64,000 bases of DNA from assembly GCA_019637615.1 (NCBI GenBank), contig JAHBVJ010000005.1:186001-250000 (forward strand), given 5' to 3'. The notes under the pieces were generated by a model. That model was given only the letters and a program-made list of their open reading frames with translations, had not been told where the DNA came from and made no database searches. Made by a program: the position numbers and the translations under genes. The stretch comes from Anaerolineae bacterium (GTDB lineage Bacteria > Chloroflexota > Anaerolineae > Aggregatilineales > UBA2796). The number at the start of each line of letters is the position of its first letter. Within the stretch, counting starts at the first letter, position 1. Below, in pieces: positions 25,521 to 33,677 of this stretch.

Positions 25521-26525
25521 ATGCAATACACCAAACTTGGACGTTCGAACATGACCGTGAGCAAAATTTGCTTGGGCACCATGCATTTTGGGACGGTCAC
25601 GCCCGAAGATGAGTCCTACCGGATCATGGACAAAGCCTTGGAGATGGGCATCAATTTCTTCGATACCGCCAACGTCTATGGCAGAGACGCCTATTGTGGG
25701 CGTACCGAAGAAATCATCGGGAACTGGTTCCAGCAGGGAGCCGGACGCCGCGATCAAACCGTCCTCGCTACCAAAGTGTACGGCAACATGACCGGCACGC
25801 CGCCGCCCAACGAAGAACGTGGATTGTCGGCCTACAAGGTGCGCAAACACGCGGCGGATTCGCTCAAACGCCTGCAAACCGACCACATCGATCTCTATCA
25901 GGTACACCACATCGATGAGCGCATCAGCCTTGAGGAGTTCTGGACGACCTTTGATCGCCTGATCAACAATGGCGATGTGCTGTATATGGGCACCAGTAAC
26001 TATCCGGGCTGGGGTCTCGCCAAATACCAAATGTACGCGTGGCAGCATAGCATGATGGGTTTTGTCTCCGAGCAGTGCCAGTACAATCTGCTCAGTCGCT
26101 ATCCCGAACTCGAAGTCTTCCCCGCCGCGCAAGATTTCGGCATCGGCATCATCCCCTATATGCCCCTCGGCGGCGGCTTGCTAACGGGCAAGAAAAAGGC
26201 CGATGCGGGCACGCGCACGGCTCAGGTGGAAAAAGAATATTATATGGACATGGCGACCAACACGCAGCTAGAGGCGTTTTCCGCGCTGTGCAAGGAAATC
26301 GGGGAAAAAGAGCATGTCGTAGCGATTGCGTGGGTGCTGGCGAATCCGGCGGTTTCCTCTGCCATCGTCGGGCCGCGCACCGTCGGGCATCTAGACGGGC
26401 TGGATCGTGCCGCCAGTTTGCAACTGGCACCTGCCACCATGACCCGCTTAGGCGAAATTTTCAACATCAACACGGGACGCCCGTTGAAGGCCGATGTGCC
26501 CGCGCCCGCTGCCTTTGCATGGTAG
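25521..26525 (+). CDS. aldo/keto reductase
   Basis: 334 residues from ATG 25521, preceded by AAGGA. An in-frame start at 25386 would add 45 residues of no family type. The catalytic tetrad appears as Asp in F-F-D-T-A, Tyr in N-V-Y-G, Lys in A-T-K-V and His in Q-V-H-H-I. It belongs to the YajO/general-stress-protein-69-like branch. It uses NADPH to reduce aldehydes or ketones; the natural substrate is unknown. Confidence 0.93.
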   Translation: MQYTKLGRSNMTVSKICLGTMHFGTVTPEDESYRIMDKALEMGINFFDTANVYGRDAYCGRTEEIIGNWFQQGAGRRDQTVLATKVYGNMTGTPPPNEERGLSAYKVRKHAADSLKRLQTDHIDLYQVHHIDERISLEEFWTTFDRLINNGDVLYMGTSNYPGWGLAKYQMYAWQHSMMGFVSEQCQYNLLSRYPELEVFPAAQDFGIGIIPYMPLGGGLLTGKKKADAGTRTAQVEKEYYMDMATNTQLEAFSALCKEIGEKEHVVAIAWVLANPAVSSAIVGPRTVGHLDGLDRAASLQLAPATMTRLGEIFNINTGRPLKADVPAPAAFAW

Positions 26526-26621
26526 CTTGATGGTAGAGTAAACATCTCTCCCGCGTAATCCTGAGCATCAGCACCATCGCGCTGTCACTGCACTGGCGCT
26601 GATGCTCCTCCAAAAGGATGA

Positions 26622-26651
26622 TTGACTCGCGGGGAAAATTCGTGTTATAGT
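26622..26651 (+). promoter_or_regulatory. sigma-70-type promoter of the leader ORF / RIO kinase transcript
   Basis: TTGACT (26622-26627) and TATAGT (26646-26651) are separated by 18 bases. The start of transcription would be near 26657, giving an mRNA leader of about 378 bases before the RIO kinase start codon. Confidence 0.65.
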
Positions 26652-26700
26652 GACGCACGTAACCTATCGAACGCTATTTACCCCTGACGGAGGCAAATGT

Positions 26701-26760
26701 ATGGCAATCCAATCTGTAGATCTTGTGAGCCAGCGTGCGCTTTCGTGTTCCCGCGCCTAG
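26701..26760 (+). CDS. putative 19-residue leader peptide ORF
   Basis: ATG at 26701 follows ACGGAGG (26687-26693) at a 7-base spacing, the best ribosome site nearby, and the frame reaches TAG after 19 codons. The predicted peptide is hydrophilic with one Cys (L-S-C-S-R-A at its end). No homolog is known to me. It lies between the strong promoter and the RIO kinase, so it may be a regulatory leader peptide. It could also be the stub of a gene whose remainder was lost. Confidence 0.4.
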   Translation: MAIQSVDLVSQRALSCSRA

Positions 26761-27034
26761 GTTGCTGAGTTGCTAAGTTTCTGACACCTGCCTTTAGTTG
26801 CATTCAGTCTGCCCGCGAACCCTCACGAACGCACGCCTATATCTCGGCTCCGACCATGTACATCACATTGGTTGAGAGATGAGTCAGTGCGTTTGATGCC
26901 TGTGATCTGAACATCCACACGTTTGCATCGGCCTGTTCTCTCTCAAGTCGCCACGATCCACATAATCTGTTTTTCTGATCTAACGACATGAGGGCTGCCC
27001 TGACTGCACCCTCGATGAGAATGGACTAACCATC
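26761..27034 (+). other. long leader between the small ORF and the RIO kinase gene
   Basis: About 274 bases with no gene. TTGAGAGA (near 26871) and TCTCTCAA (near 26938) are inverse and could form a long-range stem. I see no known riboswitch. The bases ATGAGAATGG just before the kinase start do not give a clear ribosome site. Confidence 0.4.
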
Positions 27035-28057
27035 TTGTCTTCTAACCGTCTAAACAACGACGCTGAGTATTACGAGAAGCGTTTCGATCCGCTGTATTCC
27101 GACCGCAAAGCACGCCGCAAGCGCAAAGTCAAAGTGGTGCATCAAGCTAAACGGGAAGAACACGACATCAAGCACGATGTAGCCGAAATCACCGGCCTCG
27201 AAGATGGCTTGCAGATCACCTACCAGCCGTCCAAGTATGAGTCGGGCTGGCTGCTGGACTCGCTTTCCGCGTTCTACGAGCAAGACCTGATCAGCGATGT
27301 GCTGTCACTGGTCAAGGGTGGCAAGGAAGCCAGCGTCTACTGCTGCGAAGCCGCGCCGTCGGTGGATGTAGAATTCGTCGCCGCCAAAATCTATCGCCCG
27401 CGTATGTTCCGGCAACTCCGCAACGACAAAATGTATCAGGAAGGCCGCTCGCTGCTGGAAAACGAAGGCCGCAAAGTCAAAGAGCGTGACCAGCGCTTGA
27501 TGAAAGCCGTCGGGCAGAAAAGCGCATTCGGTGCAGAAGTTTCGCATCAATCGTGGCTGCTGCACGAATATGTCACGCTGCAAGCGCTGTACAATGCGGG
27601 CGCAGCCGTTCCCAAGCCTTACGCCGTCGGCAACAATGCGATCCTGATGGGCTACGTGGGCGATGAAAACATCGGCGCGTCTCCCCTGAGCGAACTGCGT
27701 TTGGAGCGCGATGAGGCCGAAGTCTTGTTCGGGGACGTGATGCACAACATCACGCTAATGCTTGAGCATGACATGATTCACGGCGACCTGTCCGCGTACA
27801 ACATCCTGTACTGGGCAGGCAAGGTCACGCTGATCGACTTCCCGCAGGTGACGAATCTGGTGGTGAACTCGAATGCACGCTTCATCCTTGAGCGCGACAT
27901 CACCCGCGTCTGCGAGTATTTCGCGCGGCAGGGCGTCCGCTCCGATCCGCGCCAGATATTCTTTGATATGTGGGATAAATACGCGCTGAAACGCCGCGTT
28001 GAGCGCACGCAGGAAGACCTCGAAACTGAGATCGAAAGCTACGACGACGAGAGGTGA
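27035..28057 (+). CDS. RIO-type serine/threonine kinase
   Basis: 340 residues from TTG 27035; no in-frame ATG precedes it. A basic N-terminal segment (about 20-40, K-A-R-R-K-R-K) leads to the RIO fold: G-G-K-E-A-S-V-Y as the ATP loop, the ATP-binding Lys in A-A-K-I-Y, the catalytic Asp in H-G-D-L-S-A-Y-N, and the metal Asp in I-D-F-P-Q. RIO kinases in archaea and eukaryotes act in 40S/30S maturation. The bacterial role is little known. The sequence fits RIO1 more than RIO2. The start codon is not fully certain. Confidence 0.9.
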   Translation: MSSNRLNNDAEYYEKRFDPLYSDRKARRKRKVKVVHQAKREEHDIKHDVAEITGLEDGLQITYQPSKYESGWLLDSLSAFYEQDLISDVLSLVKGGKEASVYCCEAAPSVDVEFVAAKIYRPRMFRQLRNDKMYQEGRSLLENEGRKVKERDQRLMKAVGQKSAFGAEVSHQSWLLHEYVTLQALYNAGAAVPKPYAVGNNAILMGYVGDENIGASPLSELRLERDEAEVLFGDVMHNITLMLEHDMIHGDLSAYNILYWAGKVTLIDFPQVTNLVVNSNARFILERDITRVCEYFARQGVRSDPRQIFFDMWDKYALKRRVERTQEDLETEIESYDDER

Positions 28058-28072
28058 TCAGCGCGGTCACGA

Positions 28073-28108
28073 AAATCCGCCGTACTCACGCACGAGTGTG
28101 GCGGATTT
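28073..28108 (+). terminator. hairpin terminator after the RIO kinase
   Basis: AAATCCGCC (28073-28081) pairs perfectly with GGCGGATTT (28100-28108), with an inner ACTC/GAGT pairing. The 3' arm ends in TTT. Its 5' part, CACGAAAATCCGC (28068-28080), recurs exactly at 29295-29307 after the next gene. Confidence 0.65.
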
Positions 28109-28140
28109 CCTATCTCCACGCATCACTACCATCGTGTGAA

Positions 28141-28171
28141 CTTAGCATTCAGCCCTCAGCACTTAGCACTA
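28141..28171 (+). repeat. degenerate heptamer run, locus 28141
   Basis: CTTAGCATTCAGCCCTCAGC followed by ACTTAGCACTA holds about four diverged units of the heptamer family. It lies between the RIO kinase and the flavin monooxygenase. Confidence 0.6.
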
Positions 28172-28239
28172 TTAGGACGTAAGTAAACCGCCAACAGTGA
28201 CATCCTGTTATGCGTATGCTGCAAAAGGAGATAACCCTG

Positions 28240-29283
28240 ATGGCATTTCCGTTATCGGTGCTTGACGTGACGCCAGTGGTGACTGGCTCCAGCGTGAGTC
28301 AAGCCTTGCAAAATTCGATTGACTTAGCGCGTTTTGCCGATGCACGCGGCTTTACCCGTTACTGGTTCGCTGAACATCATAATTCCCCCGGCATCGCCAG
28401 CACTTCCCCTGACATCATGATCGGTCAGGTAGCGCGCGAAACCCGACATTTGCGCGTCGGTTCCGGCGGCGTGATGCTGCCTAACCATGCCCCGCTGAAG
28501 GTAGCCGAGTCCTTCAAAGTCCTTGAGGCGTTGTATCCCGAACGGATCGATCTCGGCATCGGGCGCGCGCCCGGCACGGATATGCGCACCGCGCTGGCGC
28601 TGCGCCGTTCGGAAGAAGGGTTACAAGCCGCTGAGAATTTCCCCGAAGCGCTGTTGGAATTACAAGCCTTCGCGACGGGCAATTTTCCCGCTAATCATGT
28701 CTTCAGCTCGGTCATGGCCTATCCCAAAGATGTGCCGCTGCCGCCGATCTGGTTGCTAGGCTCCAGCGGCTTCAGTTCGCAGCTTGCAGCATTTAAGGGG
28801 ACAGGCTTTTCGTTCGCCCACCACATCAACGGAGCGGGCGCGGTGCAAGCCATGACCACCTACCGCGAGGAATTCCGTCCGTCCGCCCAGTTCCCCAACC
28901 CGCATGCCATTTTAGCCGTCTCGGTGATCTGCGCGGATACCGATGAGGAAGCCGAACGCCTCGCCCTGTCCGTGACCCATGCGTTTTTCACCTTGCAAAA
29001 AGGGATTTCTGCCACCAGCGGGATGCTCAGTCCGGCAGAGGTCGAAGCCTACCCGTTGTCGGCGCAAGACCGGATGATCATGCGGGCAGTGCGTGAACGC
29101 CACATCGTCGGCAGTCCATCCACCGTGCTTAAACAATTGACGCCGCTGCTCGATCAGACTCAAGCCGACGAATTAATGATTCTGTCGATGATCCATGATC
29201 ACGCGGCGCGCAGGCATTCCTATGATTTGCTTGCCAATCTATTCGAGGTCGCTCCAACCTACCAAGCACAAGAGCAGCGTTGA
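28240..29283 (+). CDS. luciferase-like flavin-dependent monooxygenase (LLM, MsnO8 type)
   Basis: 347 residues from ATG 28240, with AAAAGGAG upstream; 28210 is also in frame but lacks a site. W-F-A-E-H-H-N, G-S-G-G-V-M-L-P-N-H-A-P, and G-I-G-R-A-P-G-T-D are hallmarks of the MsnO8/bacterial LLM family. It should be a TIM-barrel enzyme using reduced FMN or F420. The substrate is unknown. It lies upstream of a small VOC protein. Confidence 0.92.
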   Translation: MAFPLSVLDVTPVVTGSSVSQALQNSIDLARFADARGFTRYWFAEHHNSPGIASTSPDIMIGQVARETRHLRVGSGGVMLPNHAPLKVAESFKVLEALYPERIDLGIGRAPGTDMRTALALRRSEEGLQAAENFPEALLELQAFATGNFPANHVFSSVMAYPKDVPLPPIWLLGSSGFSSQLAAFKGTGFSFAHHINGAGAVQAMTTYREEFRPSAQFPNPHAILAVSVICADTDEEAERLALSVTHAFFTLQKGISATSGMLSPAEVEAYPLSAQDRMIMRAVRERHIVGSPSTVLKQLTPLLDQTQADELMILSMIHDHAARRHSYDLLANLFEVAPTYQAQEQR

Positions 29284-29294
29284 GTGAGCCTGCC

Positions 29295-29337
29295 CACGAA
29301 AATCCGCTATACTCGCACATAAGTTTGGTGGGTTTTT
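29295..29337 (+). terminator. terminator-like hairpin after the flavin monooxygenase
   Basis: CACGAAAATCCGC (29295-29307) can pair imperfectly with GGTGGGTTTTTGTG (29326 onward). The T-run in the 3' arm supports termination. The VOC gene ribosome site follows directly, so it may act as an attenuator between the two genes. Confidence 0.45.
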
Positions 29338-29353
29338 GTGGGAGGCTGCGATC

Positions 29354-29743
29354 ATGACCGTGAATCTTGCCAATTGCGCCCTGCGTTTCAGCATCCCCGT
29401 GAACGATTCCTCCCGCGCGCAGCGTTTCTACGAAGATGTACTCGGCTTGCCAGCAGGTAGGCACGCTGGCGGCGGGATCATGTACGAGTGCAATGGCGGC
29501 TATTTCGCGCTGGTGCAAACAGGCACGGCGGGCAGCCTCCAGCATTCGCTCATGACGTGGCTGGTGGAAGACATTCGGGCGGCGGTCGATGAATTGCGGG
29601 GAAAAGGCGTGATATTCGAGACCTACGACATGCCCGGTTTCAAAACCGAAGACGGCATTGCGACCTTCAGCAATTCAGATCGTGTAGCGTGGTTCAAGGA
29701 CAGCGAAGGCAACTTGCTGGCGTTAGCGCAGATTATCCTCTGA
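29354..29743 (+). CDS. VOC-fold (glyoxalase-like) protein
   Basis: 129 residues from ATG 29354, preceded by GGGAGG. The fold is two beta-alpha-beta-beta-beta modules: R-F-S-I-P-V-N-D opens the first, F-Y-E-D-V-L-G-L-P is a hallmark, and W-F-K-D-S-E-G-N-L-L-A-L-A-Q closes the second. Metal ligands expected in glyoxalase I are only partly visible, so a bleomycin-resistance-like or binding role is as likely as an enzyme. Confidence 0.85.
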   Translation: MTVNLANCALRFSIPVNDSSRAQRFYEDVLGLPAGRHAGGGIMYECNGGYFALVQTGTAGSLQHSLMTWLVEDIRAAVDELRGKGVIFETYDMPGFKTEDGIATFSNSDRVAWFKDSEGNLLALAQIIL

Positions 29744-29781
29744 TGGACGCAACTAGTAGGTTTTGTGTCAGTGTCCCGGCA

Positions 29782-30918
29782 CTACTCAACCGGGACTGGC
29801 TCTAAACACGGGATCGACACCGTAAAGGTCGTGCCCTTGCCGTATTCCGTATCGACGTATACCCTGCCGTTGTGCTGATCCACGATGCTCTTGACGATGG
29901 ACAGTCCCAAACCGGTGCCTGTCTGCTCAAGATGCGCTTCGGTCGGCACGCGGTAAAACTTCTCGAACAGGTGCGGCAGCGCTTCGTCGGGGATGCCGAG
30001 GCCGTTATCGCGCACTGCCAGCACGAAGTCGTTGCCTTCAATGCCCGCCGCCAATTCTACGATACCACCATCGGGCGTGTATTTGATCGCGTTGGACAGC
30101 AGATTCGTCAGCACTTGACCGAAACGCAACGGCGACAGCCACACTTGCACCCCATCCGGCGGTGACACCAAGCGCAGGTCGATATTCTTGCCTTTAGCTT
30201 CCAGCTTGAACTCGTTCAGATGTTTCAGCAAATACGAATTGACCTGCACGGGTTCGAGGTGCATATCGATGTTGCCCTCGATGCGCGCCATATCGATCAG
30301 ATCGCGGATCAGACTCAGCATCTTGCCCACGTTCCGCTCGATGATTTCGAGGCTTTCTCTGGCGGTGCCGTTGGTGCGCAGCGGTTCGCGCAGCGTCATA
30401 TTGAGCAGTTTTTGTGCGTTCAGGATCGCGCTCAAGGGATTCTTCAGGTCGTGCGAGACCATGCGCAGCACATCATCTTTTAGTTGGTGAATGTGCTCCA
30501 ACTCCACCTGCCGCCGCCGCAGATCGAGGTGTGTGCGCACGCGGGCGAGGACTTCCTCGCGCTGGTATGGCTTGGTGATGTAATCCACACCGCCCACCTT
30601 GAACGCCTGCTGTTTCACCCCGATGTCTTGCATCGCGCTGATGAAGATCACCGGAATATCCTTCAGGCGGTTATCGGCCTTGATCGTGCGGCACACTTCA
30701 TAGCCATCCAGACGCGGCATCGCCACATCCAGCAGGATCAAATCAGGGGTATTAGAGCGCAACCACACCAGCGCCTGTTCGCCGTCGTAGACACAGTCAA
30801 CTGCGTAGCCACGCTTCGCCAGTGTTACTGACAGGATGTCTGTCAATTCAGGTTGGTCATCAACGATAAGAATATGCTCAGCAGTAGATTCTAGATTGGT
30901 CACAATGATTGCGTCCAT
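29782..30918 (-). CDS. response regulator-histidine kinase fusion (REC-HisKA-HATPase)
   Basis: 378 residues from ATG 30918; a TTG start at 31020 would add 34 residues and neither has a good site. The receiver domain (about 13-130) has phospho-acceptor Asp64 (I-L-L-D-V-A-M-P). The kinase part has the phosphorylated His of M-V-S-H-D-L-K-N-P, the N box L-L-S-N-A-I-K-Y, and G boxes D-N-G-L-G-I-P and G-T-G-L-G-L-S. A membrane sensor is absent, so it is a soluble hybrid that would be fed by another kinase. It is divergent from uvrC. Confidence 0.93.
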   Translation of the reverse strand: MDAIIVTNLESTAEHILIVDDQPELTDILSVTLAKRGYAVDCVYDGEQALVWLRSNTPDLILLDVAMPRLDGYEVCRTIKADNRLKDIPVIFISAMQDIGVKQQAFKVGGVDYITKPYQREEVLARVRTHLDLRRRQVELEHIHQLKDDVLRMVSHDLKNPLSAILNAQKLLNMTLREPLRTNGTARESLEIIERNVGKMLSLIRDLIDMARIEGNIDMHLEPVQVNSYLLKHLNEFKLEAKGKNIDLRLVSPPDGVQVWLSPLRFGQVLTNLLSNAIKYTPDGGIVELAAGIEGNDFVLAVRDNGLGIPDEALPHLFEKFYRVPTEAHLEQTGTGLGLSIVKSIVDQHNGRVYVDTEYGKGTTFTVSIPCLEPVPVE

Positions 30919-31102
30919 CAACTCAAAATAAAGATCAGGAATCCTGTATTGATAATGATGTAAGATTCCGTTGATTTGCGATAACTCTATTGCATAACGA
31001 AACGTAAGCCAATGCCCCAACTATGAAATTTGTGTCAATTTTCCACAAGCAAGTTTTGCGTTAAAATCAAACACAAACGTTCTCCAAACACTGCCTAAAC
31101 CA

Positions 31103-32986
31103 ATGGAAATTTTTACGCCGACCGAACATATTCAGGCCATTCTGAAAAATCTCCCGCATCGTCCGGGCTGCTATCTGATGAAAGACGACACTGGCACCAT
31201 CATCTATGTAGGCAAAGCCATCGACCTGCGTAACCGTGTGCGCAGCTACTTCGACAACAACGTCATCGATCCCAAGACGCTGCGCCTACGCGAGCACATC
31301 GTGGACATCGAATTCATCGTGCTGCCCTCGGAGATCGCCGCGCTGCACACGGAATATCAGCTCATCCAGAAGCACAAGCCGCGTTACAACATCCGGCTGA
31401 AAGATGACAAGGCTTACCCCTACATCGTGGTGCGCTGGCAAAACGACTTCCCCAGAGTCGAGATGACGCGCCGCATGGAACAGGACGGCAGCCGCTACTT
31501 CGGGCCATACACCTCCGCGTGGGCGGTGCGTGAAACGCTCGATGCGCTGCGCCGTGCTTTTCCCTTCCTCACCTGTGATCGTGACATCACCGGCAAAGAC
31601 TCGCGCGCGTGCATCTACTATGACATCAAGCTTTGCAACGCGCCATGTATTGGCGTCGTCAACCGCGAGGAGTACCGCGCCGGTCTGCAAAATCTGATGG
31701 ATTTCCTCAGCGGGCACAGCACGGGCATCATCGAGGTCACGCGCCAGAAGATGATGCAAGCCTCGGAAGACCTGAACTTCGAGCGGGCAGCGGCACTGCG
31801 CGACCAATTGCAAGCGATGGAACGCATCGTCCAGCGCCAGAAAGTGATCTTCCCAGTCGATGTCGATCAAGACGTGATCGCCTTCGCGCAGGAGAAGAAC
31901 GACGCTTGTGTACAGGTCATGTTCATTCGCGGCGGACGCCTGATCGGGCGCGATTATTTCCTGCTGGAAGGCGCGGAAGACAGCAACGACTCCGAAGTGC
32001 TGCGTACTTTCCTGATGCAGTATTACGAAGAAGCGGCCTTCGTCCCGCCGGAAGTCTTGCTTGCGCACGAGGTCGAAGAAGCCAAACTGATCGAGCAGTG
32101 GCTGCGGGATAAGCGCGGCGGCAAAAAAGTCTCGATCACCGTCCCGCATCGCGGCAACAAGCACGAACTGATCAAGATCGCCCACGACAACGCGCAGGAA
32201 ACACTCGCCATGCTCAAAGCGCAGTGGGCCAGCGACACTAACAAACAGACGCAAGCCATCGATGAGTTGCAGCAAGCGCTCAACTTGCCCAACCCGCCCA
32301 ACCGCATCGAATGCTTCGACATCAGCACGCTGCAAGGCACGCATACTGTTGCCAGCCGCGTTGTCTTCGTCAAAGGCGTCCCGCGCAAAAACGAGTACCG
32401 CAAATTTAACATCCGCTCCGTCACCGAAGTCTTGGAGCCGAACGACTTCGCCTCGATGCGTGAAGCGCTGACTCGCCGCTTCCAGCGTTACGCCGAGGCC
32501 ATGCAAAATCCCATCCTCGCGCCGGGCAAAAAAGATCAGGATGAGACGTGGCGTTTGCTGCCCGATCTGCTGATCATCGACGGCGGCAAAGGGCAGCTTG
32601 GGATTGCCGTCGAAGTGCTCAAAGAATTCCACTTGCTCGATCAAGTGCCAGTGGTCGGACTCGCCAAGCAGCTAGAGGAATTGTTCCAGCCCGGTCAATC
32701 CCTGTCAGTCATGCTCCCGCGCCGTTCGGAAGCGTTGTATATGGTGCAGCGGGTGCGCGATGAAGCCCATCGCTTCGCCATCACCGCCAACCGCACGCTG
32801 CGCGCCAAAGCGGGCATCACCAGTCGTCTGGAATCGATCAAAGGCATTGGCCCCGCCAAGCGCAAAGCCCTGCTAAAAGCCTTCGACCGTGACATCGACG
32901 CCATCAAGAACGCCAGCATCGATGATCTGGTCAAAGTCCCCGGCATCACGCGCCAGATCGCGGAGATCATCAAAGCCGAATTGTGA
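31103..32986 (+). CDS. uvrC: excinuclease ABC subunit C
   Basis: 627 residues, the usual family length. The GIY-YIG-type nuclease domain begins R-P-G-C-Y-L-M-K-D with I-I-Y-V-G-K-A. A UVR motif lies near 200-240, the UvrC RNase H-like domain contains D-G-G-K-G-Q-L, and the C-terminal helix-hairpin-helix ends I-K-G-I-G-P-A-K-R-K-A. It makes the dual incisions of nucleotide excision repair with UvrA and UvrB, which are not encoded here. It stands alone. Confidence 0.97.
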   Translation: MEIFTPTEHIQAILKNLPHRPGCYLMKDDTGTIIYVGKAIDLRNRVRSYFDNNVIDPKTLRLREHIVDIEFIVLPSEIAALHTEYQLIQKHKPRYNIRLKDDKAYPYIVVRWQNDFPRVEMTRRMEQDGSRYFGPYTSAWAVRETLDALRRAFPFLTCDRDITGKDSRACIYYDIKLCNAPCIGVVNREEYRAGLQNLMDFLSGHSTGIIEVTRQKMMQASEDLNFERAAALRDQLQAMERIVQRQKVIFPVDVDQDVIAFAQEKNDACVQVMFIRGGRLIGRDYFLLEGAEDSNDSEVLRTFLMQYYEEAAFVPPEVLLAHEVEEAKLIEQWLRDKRGGKKVSITVPHRGNKHELIKIAHDNAQETLAMLKAQWASDTNKQTQAIDELQQALNLPNPPNRIECFDISTLQGTHTVASRVVFVKGVPRKNEYRKFNIRSVTEVLEPNDFASMREALTRRFQRYAEAMQNPILAPGKKDQDETWRLLPDLLIIDGGKGQLGIAVEVLKEFHLLDQVPVVGLAKQLEELFQPGQSLSVMLPRRSEALYMVQRVRDEAHRFAITANRTLRAKAGITSRLESIKGIGPAKRKALLKAFDRDIDAIKNASIDDLVKVPGITRQIAEIIKAEL

Positions 32987-33011
32987 CGTTCGGAGAATTC
33001 GCCGCCAGCAT

Positions 33012-33040
33012 AGATCGTTATGAGGTGCCCATAACGATCT
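33012..33040 (+). terminator. perfect 11-bp hairpin after uvrC
   Basis: AGATCGTTATG (33012-33022) pairs with CATAACGATCT (33030-33040) around a 7-base loop, 26 bases beyond the uvrC stop. No T-run follows, so it may end transcription poorly or be a binding palindrome. Confidence 0.4.
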
Positions 33041-33251
33041 GTGGGCGATTCATACAAAATTTCTGAAAGCGTTATGCGTTCAAGTCGTCCATCAGCTTTG
33101 ACTTATTATATATTATGTTGAAATTATTGCCTCGCTGTGTGGGGGCAGGTGCGCACGCTCTGTCATTCATATCTATCGGCGTATCAGCACTTCCGCCCGT
33201 TTCCTCATCGACCACGCAGCGGCATTGAGCAATTATCTTGAAGGAGCATTG

Positions 33252-33662
33252 ATGGCAATCGTGACGAACGCTAAAACCATTTTGGAAAAGAGCAAATCGC
33301 TCATCCAAGAGGGGGAATTTGGAGCCGCCAAGGTATTGTTGCTGCAATTGCTGAACCATGATCCGTCGAATGGTCGCGCGTGGTATGCCTACAGCTTTGT
33401 GGCGGAAACCTTGGACAAACAAATTGACGCTGTGGAGAAAACGCTGATACTCAGGCCGGATTCTCAACGCGCCGCCTATCGCCTTCAAAAACTGAAGGCA
33501 CAGGTCGAGGCTATCACGCCCAACCAAGAGCCAGCCGACGAAGCACCCGCTGTCGCTGCACCCTTAGCCGCCGAGGCCAGTGATGTAGAACCCGTAGCCG
33601 AAGCGGAAGCCGTAACGGTGGTGGCCGCGTCACACGAATTGTTACAGGACGATCTTCAGTAG
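33252..33662 (+). CDS. small TPR-like repeat protein with Ala/Glu/Val-rich tail
   Basis: 136 residues from ATG 33252, with AAGGAG upstream. A helical TPR-like module (about 1-80) contains G-E-F-G-A-A-K-V-L-L-L and N-G-R-A-W-Y. A low-complexity Ala/Glu/Val/Pro tail follows. A paralogue lies at 37292-37810 with the same module and a membrane helix. This one lacks the helix. No function is known. It is convergent with the GNAT gene, 15 bases away. Confidence 0.75.
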   Translation: MAIVTNAKTILEKSKSLIQEGEFGAAKVLLLQLLNHDPSNGRAWYAYSFVAETLDKQIDAVEKTLILRPDSQRAAYRLQKLKAQVEAITPNQEPADEAPAVAAPLAAEASDVEPVAEAEAVTVVAASHELLQDDLQ

Positions 33663-33677
33663 CACCATCCGCCGCGC

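Noticed and set aside
31286..32644. Long open frame (452 codons) on the minus strand inside uvrC
   Set aside because: It lies wholly antisense to a textbook uvrC gene, has no ribosome site and no family motif; it comes from codon bias of the real gene.
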